Notes under the pieces: generated by a model | What the model saw: the letters and a program-made list of their open reading frames with translations, nothing else | Databases searched by the model: none | What the model was told of the DNA's origin: nothing | Made by a program: the position numbers and the translations under genes | Source: CAYXPR01 sp964467255 | GTDB taxonomy: Bacteria > Pseudomonadota > Alphaproteobacteria > Rickettsiales > RGZB01 | Length of the DNA stretch: 29,575 nt | Direction: 5' to 3' | Assembly (NCBI GenBank): GCA_964467255.1 | Contig: CAYXPR010000019.1 | Coordinates: forward strand, 1 to 29,575 | Shown: piece by piece, positions 14,961-22,024 of the stretch | Numbering within the stretch: the stretch's first letter is position 1 | Layout: each line of letters starts with the position of its first letter

Positions 14961-16148
14961 ATGTTTAAAATTATTACGCTTATTCTGCTTGTGCTCTTTG
15001 CGTTACCGCACCATGCACAAAGTGCAGATGACCTTATGTCCAAGCTACCAGACGACAAAGTGCTAGGTAGCGCTAAGGCAAAAATTACCCTTATCGAGTA
15101 TGCATCGCTGTCGTGTCATCACTGTGCAGATTTTCATAACAATGTGCTGCCGACCATTCAGAAAGAATATATCGACACTGGCAAAGTACGGCTTATTTTT
15201 CGTGATTTTCCGTTAAATGCTCCAGCCTTAGCTGGCGCACAGATGGCTCACTGCGCGGCAAGACAGGGCGGGAATAGTCAATATTATGCCGCGTTGAAGG
15301 CCATGTTTGAAAAGCAGAATGATTGGGCATTCGGGCAAGATGCCAAACCAAAGCTGATGGCGATTGCCAATGGTTTGGGGCTTGAGGAAAAAGCCCTTAG
15401 CGCCTGCATGGAGGACAAAGAGCTCGAAACAAAAATCGTTGCCAGCCGGCAAGACGGTACCCAGAAAATGAAGGTGGAGGCGACACCAAGTTTCTTTGTG
15501 AATGGTGAAAAGGCGGAGCATATGCGTTCGGTGGAAGATGCACGCAAAACGCTTAACACGCTGCTTTCTGGAAAGTCACTGGAGAAAGCGGCTAAAGAGG
15601 CGGCAAAAAAGGCAACAATCATCCGCGAAGATGATATTGTTCTTGGTAAGAGTAAGGCGTCGGTTGCGGTGCTGGAATACACTAACATTGCTTGTTCGCA
15701 TTGTGGCCAATTCCATAAAAACGTAATGGAGGCGCTGCAAAAAGACTATATCGACACCGGTAAGGTGAAGTTTGCCTTCCGTGAACTGCCAATGAGCCCC
15801 GCGACCTTTTATGCCTATGTTGTGGCGCACTGCAAAGGCAAGAAGGAGTTTTACACCATGCTCTCCTTACTGATTGATGAAACCAAAGCTTGGGCGGGAA
15901 CACATGCGTTCCTTCCCCCACTGCAGGCGGTAGCTGAGAAAGCCGGTGTCTCCAAAGAGGCGTTTTATACCTGTTTGGAGAATAAGGAAATTGAGGCCAG
16001 AATCCTGAGCAACGCGAAAGAAGCAAAGGAAGCGCTGGGCATCAACCATTCGCCCGCACTGTATATTAACGGTGAAAAAACCGAAGGGCTTGAGAGCGTG
16101 GAGGACATTCGCCAGGCAGTTGAGGCGGCAGTAAAGAAAAAGCAGTAG
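14961..16148 (+). CDS. Tandem double-domain DsbA-like thiol:disulphide protein
   Basis: A 395-residue exported protein with two DsbA/BdbD-like thioredoxin domains in one chain. The ATG at 14961 follows AGGAG and starts a Sec signal peptide (cleavage near HAQSA). Domain 1 (about residues 33-205) has active site C52-H-H-C55 and cis-Pro176 (EATPSFFVNG). Domain 2 (about 228-395) has C245-S-H-C248 and cis-Pro365 (HSPALYING). The two halves share obvious stretches such as YIDTGKV and the LEY/IEY strand before the active site, so they arose by internal duplication. Both retain the CxxC pair and the cis-proline, so both may be redox-active as periplasmic oxidases or isomerases. A DsbB partner is not in the window. 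A strong terminator follows. Confidence 0.92.
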   Translation: MFKIITLILLVLFALPHHAQSADDLMSKLPDDKVLGSAKAKITLIEYASLSCHHCADFHNNVLPTIQKEYIDTGKVRLIFRDFPLNAPALAGAQMAHCAARQGGNSQYYAALKAMFEKQNDWAFGQDAKPKLMAIANGLGLEEKALSACMEDKELETKIVASRQDGTQKMKVEATPSFFVNGEKAEHMRSVEDARKTLNTLLSGKSLEKAAKEAAKKATIIREDDIVLGKSKASVAVLEYTNIACSHCGQFHKNVMEALQKDYIDTGKVKFAFRELPMSPATFYAYVVAHCKGKKEFYTMLSLLIDETKAWAGTHAFLPPLQAVAEKAGVSKEAFYTCLENKEIEARILSNAKEAKEALGINHSPALYINGEKTEGLESVEDIRQAVEAAVKKKQ

Positions 16149-16170
16149 TATTAAAATTGATTGATATTTT

Positions 16171-16209
16171 ATAGGGGCCGTTATCTTATGTAGCGGTCCC
16201 TATTTTTTT
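16171..16209 (+). terminator. Rho-independent terminator after the tandem DsbA gene
   Basis: A 10-bp stem (16171-16180 with 16194-16203, one G-U pair) with a 13-base loop, followed by an unbroken T7 run. It lies 22 bases after the stop of the DsbA-like gene and separates it from the DUF4169 gene. Confidence 0.85.
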
Positions 16210-16235
16210 CAGGCGCTGGCTGGCGGAGTGATGAT

Positions 16236-16421
16236 ATGACAGAAGTGATTAATTTGAACCGGAAGCGTAAAGCGAAAGCGCGCGCGGAAAAAGAAACAAA
16301 AGCAGCAGAAAACCGCCGCAAGCATGGTCGCACGAAGGAAGAAAAGCAGCTCGATAAGAAAAGAGCCGAGAAGCTGAAGCGGCATTTGGAAGGCCATAAG
16401 CGGGAAAAAGAAGACGAATAA
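16236..16421 (+). CDS. DUF4169 family small basic protein
   Basis: A 61-residue, highly charged, probably all-helical protein. It opens MTEVINLNRKRKAKARAEKE and continues AAENRRKHGRTKEEK, the typical pattern of the alphaproteobacterial DUF4169 family, in which V-N-L-N/R-x-R-K and N-R-x-x-x-G-R-T are the conserved blocks. Length matches the family. GGAG at 16225-16228 serves as ribosome binding site. There is no signal peptide or membrane segment, so it is cytosolic; its Lys/Arg richness would suit nucleic acid binding, but the family function is unknown. It is followed after 51 bases by the second cyclase. Confidence 0.85.
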   Translation: MTEVINLNRKRKAKARAEKETKAAENRRKHGRTKEEKQLDKKRAEKLKRHLEGHKREKEDE

Positions 16422-16472
16422 AACCGTTTACGCTATATTTCACAGGTCGATACAATTAGGGTTTTTATTACC

Positions 16473-17357
16473 ATGCCATCATTGCTTGAACATGCCGCGA
16501 TACTCTCTGCCGTGGTGGCGCACGTGGCGGATGCCGTTATTGTGGTGAAGGTGGACGGCACCGTGCGCGAGGCCAATGCATCGGCACTGCAATTGTTCGG
16601 CTATGAAGAAGGCGAGCTCGTGGGCACGCCGCTTAAAAAATTGATGCAGATGCCTATCAGCCTCACACCGAAAGCCAGCTTCAAAAGTAAAAAAATTTCT
16701 GCGCTGCATAAGCAAGGTCATAAAGTAGAAGTGGTGGCGGGCATAAGCCCCGTGAATGTAGAGGGTGAGGCACTGCTGGTGTGCGTGCTGCGCCCCGCCA
16801 TTGCCGACATTCAGGATGAAGAAGACCTTTATAACAAGGCAATGTACGACACGCTGACAGGGCTGGCGAACCGCAACAACTTTCGTATGCACCTGAACGA
16901 AGCCATCACGCTGTGCAAGCGTTATAAAGACCGCAACTTCTGCATTTTTTACTGCGACTTGAACAAGTTTAAACAAGTGAACGACACGATGGGGCACCAA
17001 GCGGGTGACGAGCTTTTGAAGCAGTCTGCTGCCCGTTTAAAAACCGCTGTGCGCGATAGTGATTTAATTGCCCGCATGGGTGGCGATGAATTCTTGCTGC
17101 TGGCGCAGCAGGTGACGGCGGGTGATTGTGTGGTGATTGCCCAGCGCATGGTGGATGCGCTGGATGAGCCGTTTGATATTCTGGGCAAGAAAGTGCGTAT
17201 CGGCATCAGCATCGGTATTTCTATTTTCCCCGACGATGCGACCAACGGCGTGGAAATGCTGCACCATGCCGACGTGGCCATGTATATGTCGAAGCGCGAA
17301 AACCACAGCGCCTATCTGTTTTTTAGCAAAGAACTACTCAAAGAAGCCAAAAATTAG
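16473..17357 (+). CDS. PAS-GGDEF diguanylate cyclase (paralogue B)
   Basis: A 294-residue cytosolic protein with a PAS domain (about residues 8-120: VADAVIVVKVDGTVREANASALQLFGYEEGELVG) and a GGDEF domain (about 125-290). The active site is MGGDEF (GGDEF at 203-207), preceded by the RxxD inhibition site RDSD. Expected to synthesise c-di-GMP. It is strikingly similar to paralogue A at 13673, even at the DNA level around the CDLNKFKQVND block, implying a local duplication. The PAS half is much more diverged than the catalytic half, which suggests that the copies respond to different signals. The ribosome binding site is weak. It precedes the RTX protein gene, although co-transcription is uncertain. 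Confidence 0.95.
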   Translation: MPSLLEHAAILSAVVAHVADAVIVVKVDGTVREANASALQLFGYEEGELVGTPLKKLMQMPISLTPKASFKSKKISALHKQGHKVEVVAGISPVNVEGEALLVCVLRPAIADIQDEEDLYNKAMYDTLTGLANRNNFRMHLNEAITLCKRYKDRNFCIFYCDLNKFKQVNDTMGHQAGDELLKQSAARLKTAVRDSDLIARMGGDEFLLLAQQVTAGDCVVIAQRMVDALDEPFDILGKKVRIGISIGISIFPDDATNGVEMLHHADVAMYMSKRENHSAYLFFSKELLKEAKN

Positions 17358-17441
17358 CTCTGTTTTTCAACGGTTAGCAAAAACCCATCCCCATTGGTTG
17401 GCGGATATGGTATGTAGTGAGGAAATCAAGGGAGAGAGCCG

Positions 17442-18437
17442 ATGAGCCTTGTGAACGCGACAAGCGTAGGTGATGTTTTATTCACGCTGGAACTTATAAA
17501 CCTTGGTTACAACGTTGCCGGCGGAAATGTGGTTAATCTGCTGGGTGGAAACGATAGCATTTACCACGCCCTTAATGACACAATTTTTGGCGGTGAGGGC
17601 GACGACATCATTGAAGGCGGTGCCGGAGTTAATCTGCTGGATGGCGGCGCGGGCACAGACACATATGGCGCGCAGACCTTTCTGGATGAAGTCACCATTT
17701 CTCTTTCTGGCACAGACCTTGTTTTTACCGAGGTAATTGCCGGAAATACGTTGGTGAATCGGATTAGAAATTTTGAAACCATTTATTTTAACCCCACGCT
17801 CACAATGTCATATGACGCAGTGGTGGATTACATCAGCCAAACACAGGTGGGTTTGAGTACGTTTGATGCAGATAATTTGGTTCTTACCAGCCTGAATGAC
17901 AGAATCTCAGGCCTGGATGGCGATGACTATATCGATGCCGTGACAGGAAATGACACCATTAACGGCAATAGCGGTTTTGATACAATCATTGGCGGCATTG
18001 GGGCGGACGTGCTTCGTGGCGGCAGGGATGCCGACCGGGTGCTGGGCGACGCTGAGGCAGATTGGATAAACGGCAACAACGCGAATGATACCGTGTATGG
18101 GGGCACGGGTAACGACACGCTGCGCGGCGGCAAAGAAAATGATTTAATTTTTGGTGAGTCCGGCAATGATTCGCTGTATGGCGATATGGGCAGCGACACC
18201 ATCACCGGCGGCACCGGCGCAGATTATTTTTATATCAACGGCATTGCTGCCAGCGACCAGATTGCGGATTTCATCGTGGGTGAAGATAAATTGGTGTTTA
18301 TTGGCGTGAGCGGTGTGTCTGCCAGCCTGTCCGGTACAGATTTTATCGCCACCTATACCGATGCAAGCGGCACGACCCAAACCATTACCCTTGCCGGCGT
18401 GACGGCCGACCCCTCGGGCGACTTTATTTTTGCCTGA
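17442..18437 (+). CDS. RTX calcium-binding repeat protein, probable type I secretion substrate
   Basis: A 331-residue acidic protein with no N-terminal signal peptide and a good AAGGGAGAG ribosome binding site. It has two blocks of glycine-rich RTX nonapeptide repeats: a short one (about residues 35-72, with GGEGDDIIE and DGGAGTD) and a longer one (about 153-265, around ten units such as GGTGNDTLR and GGTGADYF). The spacer between them is beta-rich. Each GGxGxD unit binds Ca2+ outside the cell. The C-terminus ends in a small-residue and hydrophobic stretch (GDFIFA) typical of uncleaved type I secretion signals. No catalytic domain is seen, so it may be a structural or adhesive surface protein. 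The transporter pair at 22025-25326 is the obvious candidate exporter. Confidence 0.9.
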   Translation: MSLVNATSVGDVLFTLELINLGYNVAGGNVVNLLGGNDSIYHALNDTIFGGEGDDIIEGGAGVNLLDGGAGTDTYGAQTFLDEVTISLSGTDLVFTEVIAGNTLVNRIRNFETIYFNPTLTMSYDAVVDYISQTQVGLSTFDADNLVLTSLNDRISGLDGDDYIDAVTGNDTINGNSGFDTIIGGIGADVLRGGRDADRVLGDAEADWINGNNANDTVYGGTGNDTLRGGKENDLIFGESGNDSLYGDMGSDTITGGTGADYFYINGIAASDQIADFIVGEDKLVFIGVSGVSASLSGTDFIATYTDASGTTQTITLAGVTADPSGDFIFA

Positions 18438-18484
18438 TTCGGTACTCCGACTTTTCACAGGTTTCAAAAAAATATCGTTAAGGG

Positions 18485-18515
18485 CTTGCACTTGCCCTTT
18501 AAACCCCCATATATA
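18485..18515 (+). promoter_or_regulatory. Heat-shock (RpoH-type) promoter of dnaK
   Basis: CTTGCA at 18485-18490, a 14-base spacer and CCCCAT at 18505-18510 fit the sigma-32 consensus (CTTGAA, then CCCCAT). They lie about 115 bases upstream of the dnaK ATG. TTGCAC (18486) with TATATA (18510-18515, spacer 18) could serve as an overlapping housekeeping promoter. A 6-bp dyad (AAGGGC at 18480-18485 and GCCCTT at 18494-18499) overlaps the -35 region. The rest of 18438-18628 is A+T-rich and carries no gene that I can see. Confidence 0.7.
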
Positions 18516-18628
18516 AGGCATAGGAATAAAGGGGCATTATATAAAACGCAATTAAATCAACGACTTAGCGTTTTGGTGCCGGAAAACAAGTAACCCGTAT
18601 TAAAGACAGAAACTAAAAGGTAAGGCAT

Positions 18629-20624
18629 ATGAGCAAGGTAATTGGGATAGACTTAGGCACGACGAATTCTTGCGTGGCAATCATGGAAGGCAAGCAGGCG
18701 AAGGTGATTGAAAACGCCGAAGGCCGCCGCACGACCCCGTCCATCGTGGCATTTACACAGTCGGGCGAAATGCTAGTGGGTGAGTCGGCCAAGCGTCAGG
18801 CCGTTACCAACCCGCAGAACACGCTGTTCGCGATTAAGCGCCTTATCGGCCGCACCTATGCCGACCCGCTCACCAAGAAAGATAAAGAGCTGGTGCCATA
18901 CTCCATCGTGAAAGCCGAAAACGGCGATGCATGGGTGGAAGCGCAGGGCAAGAAAAACTCCCCAAGCCAGATTAGCGCCTTTATCTTGCAAAAAATGAAA
19001 GAAACCGCAGAAAGTTATCTCGGTGAAAAAGTATCACAGGCGGTGATTACCGTTCCGGCCTACTTTAACGACGCCCAGCGTCAGGCCACGAAAGATGCTG
19101 GTAAAATCGCAGGGCTTGAAGTGCTGCGCATCATCAACGAGCCAACGGCAGCGGCGCTGGCCTATGGCCTTGATAAATCCGAAGCCAAAACCATTGCAGT
19201 GTATGACCTTGGTGGCGGTACGTTCGATATCTCCGTGCTGGAAATTGGCGACGGTGTGTTTGAAGTGAAGGCCACGAACGGTGACACGTTCCTTGGTGGT
19301 GAAGATTTCGACATGCGCATCCTTGGCTACCTTGCGGATGAATTCAAAAAAGATAACAGCATGGATCTGCGTAAAGACCCGCTCGCGCTGCAGCGTTTGA
19401 AAGAGGCGGCTGAAAAAGCGAAGATTGAACTTTCCAGCGCACTGGAAACGGAAATCAACCTGCCGTACATCACGGCAGATGCCAGCGGTCCGAAGCACCT
19501 TAACATCAAACTCTCCCGCTCTAAGCTGGAAAGCCTGGTGGATGATTTGATTGAACGCACGGTTGAGCCTTGCCGCAAAGCACTGAAGGACGCGGGCCTT
19601 TCTGCCAGCGAAATTCAGGAAGTGGTGCTGGTGGGCGGTATGACGCGCATGCCAAAGGTGCAGGAAGTCGTGAAGAAATTCTTCGGCAAAGAGCCGCACA
19701 AAGGCGTGAACCCGGATGAAGTGGTGGCCATTGGCGCTGCGATTCAGGCGGGCGTACTGAAGGGCGAAGTGAAAGACGTGCTGCTGCTTGACGGCGGCGC
19801 GCCGCCCACGCTCGAAGAAGGCCNNNNNNNNNNACGTGCTGCTGCTTGACGTCACCCCGCTGTCGCTGGGTATTGAAACGCTGGGCGGCGTGTTCACGCG
19901 CCTGATTGAGCGCAACACCACCATTCCAACCCGCAAGAGCCAAGTATTCTCCACGGCGGATGACAACCAGTCGGCTGTGACGATTCGCGTGTATCAGGGT
20001 GAGCGTGAAATGGCGGCGGATAATAAAATCCTCGGCCAGTTCAATCTCGAGGGGATTCCGCCCGCGCCGCGCGGCATGCCGCAAATCGAAGTCACCTTCG
20101 ACATCGACGCAAATGGCATTGTGCATGTGTCTGCTAAAGACAAAGCCACGGCGAAAGAGCAGAAAATCACCATTCAGGCATCCGGTGGTCTGAATGATGA
20201 CGACATTGAGCGCATGGTGAAAGAGGCTGAAAAACATGCGGGCGACGATAAAAAGCGCCGCGCCATGGTGGAGGCCAAAAACAATGCGGACAGCCTTGTG
20301 TATGCCACGGAAAAATCCCTGAAGGAATATGGGGATAAACTGTCGGATGATGAGAAGAAGAACATCGAAAACGCCATTGCTGACGTGAAATCAGCACTGG
20401 AGGGTGACGACGCCGAGGCCATTAAAGCCAAAACGGAAGCACTGACCCAGGCTTCGATGAAGCTCGGTGAAGCCGTATATAAAGCCAATCAGGCCGCTGC
20501 GGGCGGTGATACTGATGCCAATGCTTCGGGTGGAACCGGTGGTGATGGCAAGGTGGTGGATGCCGAATTCGAGGAAGTCAAAGACGAAGACGAATCCAAA
20601 AAAAATAAGAAGAAAAAAGCATAA
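18629..20624 (+). CDS. dnaK: Chaperone DnaK (Hsp70), interrupted only by an assembly gap
   Basis: The ATP-dependent chaperone Hsp70. The start follows AAGGTAAGG and opens IGIDLGTTNSCVAIMEG. The nucleotide-binding domain shows VITVPAYFND, INEPTAAALAYG and DLGGGTFDISVLE. The substrate-binding domain and lid follow, and the C-terminus carries the conserved DAEFEEVKD with a Lys-rich tail. A run of 10 Ns (19824-19833) splits the gene into two reading frames. The 17 bases at 19776-19792 recur at 19834-19850. Removing 58 bases, i.e. one repeat copy plus the 31-base tail and the Ns, restores the frame and the expected VLLLDVTPLSLGIETLGG junction. This gives 645 residues, a normal DnaK length. It is therefore not a pseudogene. 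It is followed by a terminator-like hairpin and dnaJ. Confidence 0.97.
19793..19833. other. Assembly gap (10 N) with unmatched 31-base contig tail
   Basis: Positions 19824-19833 are Ns. The 31 bases before them (19793-19823, encoding GGAPPTLEEG in the dnaK frame) do not fit any DnaK. They follow the first copy of a 17-base sequence that reappears directly after the Ns. This is the pattern of two overlapping contig ends joined without merging, one of them carrying erroneous terminal sequence. Confidence 0.93.
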
Positions 20625-20638
20625 AAGAATGGCATAAG

Positions 20639-20691
20639 CATCAGAATCGGTTTTTAAGTTCTTACACTTGAAGGCCGGTTCTGATGTTTTT
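20639..20691 (+). terminator. Terminator-like hairpin between dnaK and dnaJ
   Basis: A 12-bp stem (20639-20650 with 20675-20686, one G-U pair) encloses a 24-base loop that can itself form a small AAGT/ACTT helix; a T5 run follows at 20687-20691. It would end or attenuate dnaK transcripts and lower dnaJ relative to dnaK. Confidence 0.7.
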
Positions 20692-20715
20692 CGTTATGAA
20701 TTAAAGCAAAGAATC

Positions 20716-21873
20716 ATGGCTGAGCGCGATTATTATACAATTCTGGGGGTGAGCAAGGGCGCCAGCGCGGAAGAGATGAAAAAGGCTTACCGCAAGCTTG
20801 CCATGCAGTACCACCCGGACCGCAACCCCGATGACCCAGAAGCCGAAAAGAAATTCAAAGAGCTGAACCAAGCCTATGACGTGCTGAAAGATGCCGACAA
20901 ACGTGCGGCCTATGACCGTTTTGGCCATGCGGCGTTTGAAGCCGGTATGGGCGGCGGTAACGCAGGTCAGGGCTTTGGCGGCTTTGGCAATGCCGGATTC
21001 GATTTTGGGGCCTCAGGTTTCTCCGATATTTTTGAAGATTTATTTGGCGACCTCGGTGGCCGCCGCCGTGGCGGGAAAGCATCGCTCCGTGGCGGTGACT
21101 TGCGCTATAACCTTGAAATTAACCTTGAAGATGCCTTTAACGGCAAACAGCAGACCATTAAGGTGACTACGGGCGTTTCCTGCGACACGTGCCAAGGCAC
21201 GGGCAGTGCCGATAAAGCCCCACCGGTGGACTGCGCCGCATGCAGCGGCACCGGCAAGGTGCGCATGCAGCAGGGTTTCTTTACCATTGAGCGCGGCTGC
21301 GCCAAATGCCAAGGCACAGGGCAGGTGATAGCCAATGCCTGTAAAAATTGCGAGGGTGCAGGCCGCGTGCGCGGCACCCGCACGCTGAACGTGAACATTC
21401 CTGCGGGTGTAGAAGAAGGCACGCGCATTCGCCTGACGGGTGAGGGCGAGGCAGGTCTTCGCGGTGGACCAGCGGGTGATTTATATATTTTCATCTCTAT
21501 CGCGGCACATAAAATTTTCAAGCGCGAGGGGAACGACATTCACTGCGTAATCCCTATTAAAATGACAGTGGCGGCCATGGGCGGCAATGTGGAAGTGCCG
21601 ACATTAGAGGGCACTATGGCGCGGGTGAATATCCCTGCTGGCACACAGACTGACGACAATTTCCGCCTGAAAGAGAAGGGCATGCCGATGATGCGCACCA
21701 CGCGCCGTGGCGATATGTATGTTCACACGGTGGTCGAAACCCCGGTTAACCTCAGCAAGCGCCAAAAAGAATTACTTGAGGAATTCGAAGAAATATCCGA
21801 TAAGCGTTCCAGCCCAAAGTCCGAGAGCTTTTTTAACAAGGTAAAGGAATTATGGGATGATTTGAAAGAGTAA
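20716..21873 (+). CDS. dnaJ: Co-chaperone DnaJ (Hsp40)
   Basis: A 385-residue class A Hsp40 that delivers substrates to DnaK and stimulates its ATPase. I chose ATG 20716 (MAERDYYTILGVSKG) because it is the universal DnaJ start; an upstream in-frame ATG at 20668 lies within the terminator hairpin. The J-domain (residues 4-70) has HPD at 33-35. A Gly/Phe-rich linker (about 75-120) follows, then four zinc-binding repeats CDTCQGTG, CAACSGTG, CAKCQGTG and CKNCEGAG, and the C-terminal substrate-binding domains (VNIPAGVEEGTRIRL, NVEVPTLEG). All hallmark residues are intact. It lies 91 bases downstream of dnaK and is followed by tRNA-Ser. Confidence 0.98.
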   Translation: MAERDYYTILGVSKGASAEEMKKAYRKLAMQYHPDRNPDDPEAEKKFKELNQAYDVLKDADKRAAYDRFGHAAFEAGMGGGNAGQGFGGFGNAGFDFGASGFSDIFEDLFGDLGGRRRGGKASLRGGDLRYNLEINLEDAFNGKQQTIKVTTGVSCDTCQGTGSADKAPPVDCAACSGTGKVRMQQGFFTIERGCAKCQGTGQVIANACKNCEGAGRVRGTRTLNVNIPAGVEEGTRIRLTGEGEAGLRGGPAGDLYIFISIAAHKIFKREGNDIHCVIPIKMTVAAMGGNVEVPTLEGTMARVNIPAGTQTDDNFRLKEKGMPMMRTTRRGDMYVHTVVETPVNLSKRQKELLEEFEEISDKRSSPKSESFFNKVKELWDDLKE

Positions 21874-21915
21874 TCCTGTTATAGACTCTTTCACATTGTT
21901 ATATGGGAATAAAAC

Positions 21916-22007
21916 GGAGGGGTGGCCGAGCGGTTGAAGGCGCACGCCTGGAAAGTGTGTATACGGGTCAAACTGTATCGTGAGTTCGAATCTCATCCCC
22001 TCCGCCA
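21916..22007 (+). tRNA. tRNA-Ser (anticodon GGA)
   Basis: A class II tRNA. The acceptor arm GGAGGGG (21916-21922) pairs with CCCCTCC (21997-22003); the discriminator is G and CCA is encoded (22005-22007). The anticodon stem CACGC/GTGTG flanks the loop CTGGAAA, with GGA at 21950-21952. The long variable arm (about 21960-21980) is typical of tRNA-Ser. The T-loop TTCGAAT is present. Confidence 0.95.
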
Positions 22008-22024
22008 TCACATAAAAGCGCACT

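Noticed and set aside
17442..18437. Glycine/Asp-rich repeats as a DNA repeat or CRISPR-like array
   Set aside because: The periodicity is at protein level (RTX nonapeptides) with variable DNA; there are no identical direct repeats with unique spacers. I saw no CRISPR array or insertion sequence anywhere in the window.
19034..20237. Long minus-strand open frames opposite dnaK
   Set aside because: They run across the N gap, are antisense to dnaK, and have no family features; such shadows are usual opposite highly expressed, codon-biased genes.
18629..20624. dnaK as a true frameshifted pseudogene or two partial genes
   Set aside because: The frame change is fully explained by the duplicated 17 bases and the arbitrary 10-N gap; both halves are otherwise perfectly conserved.
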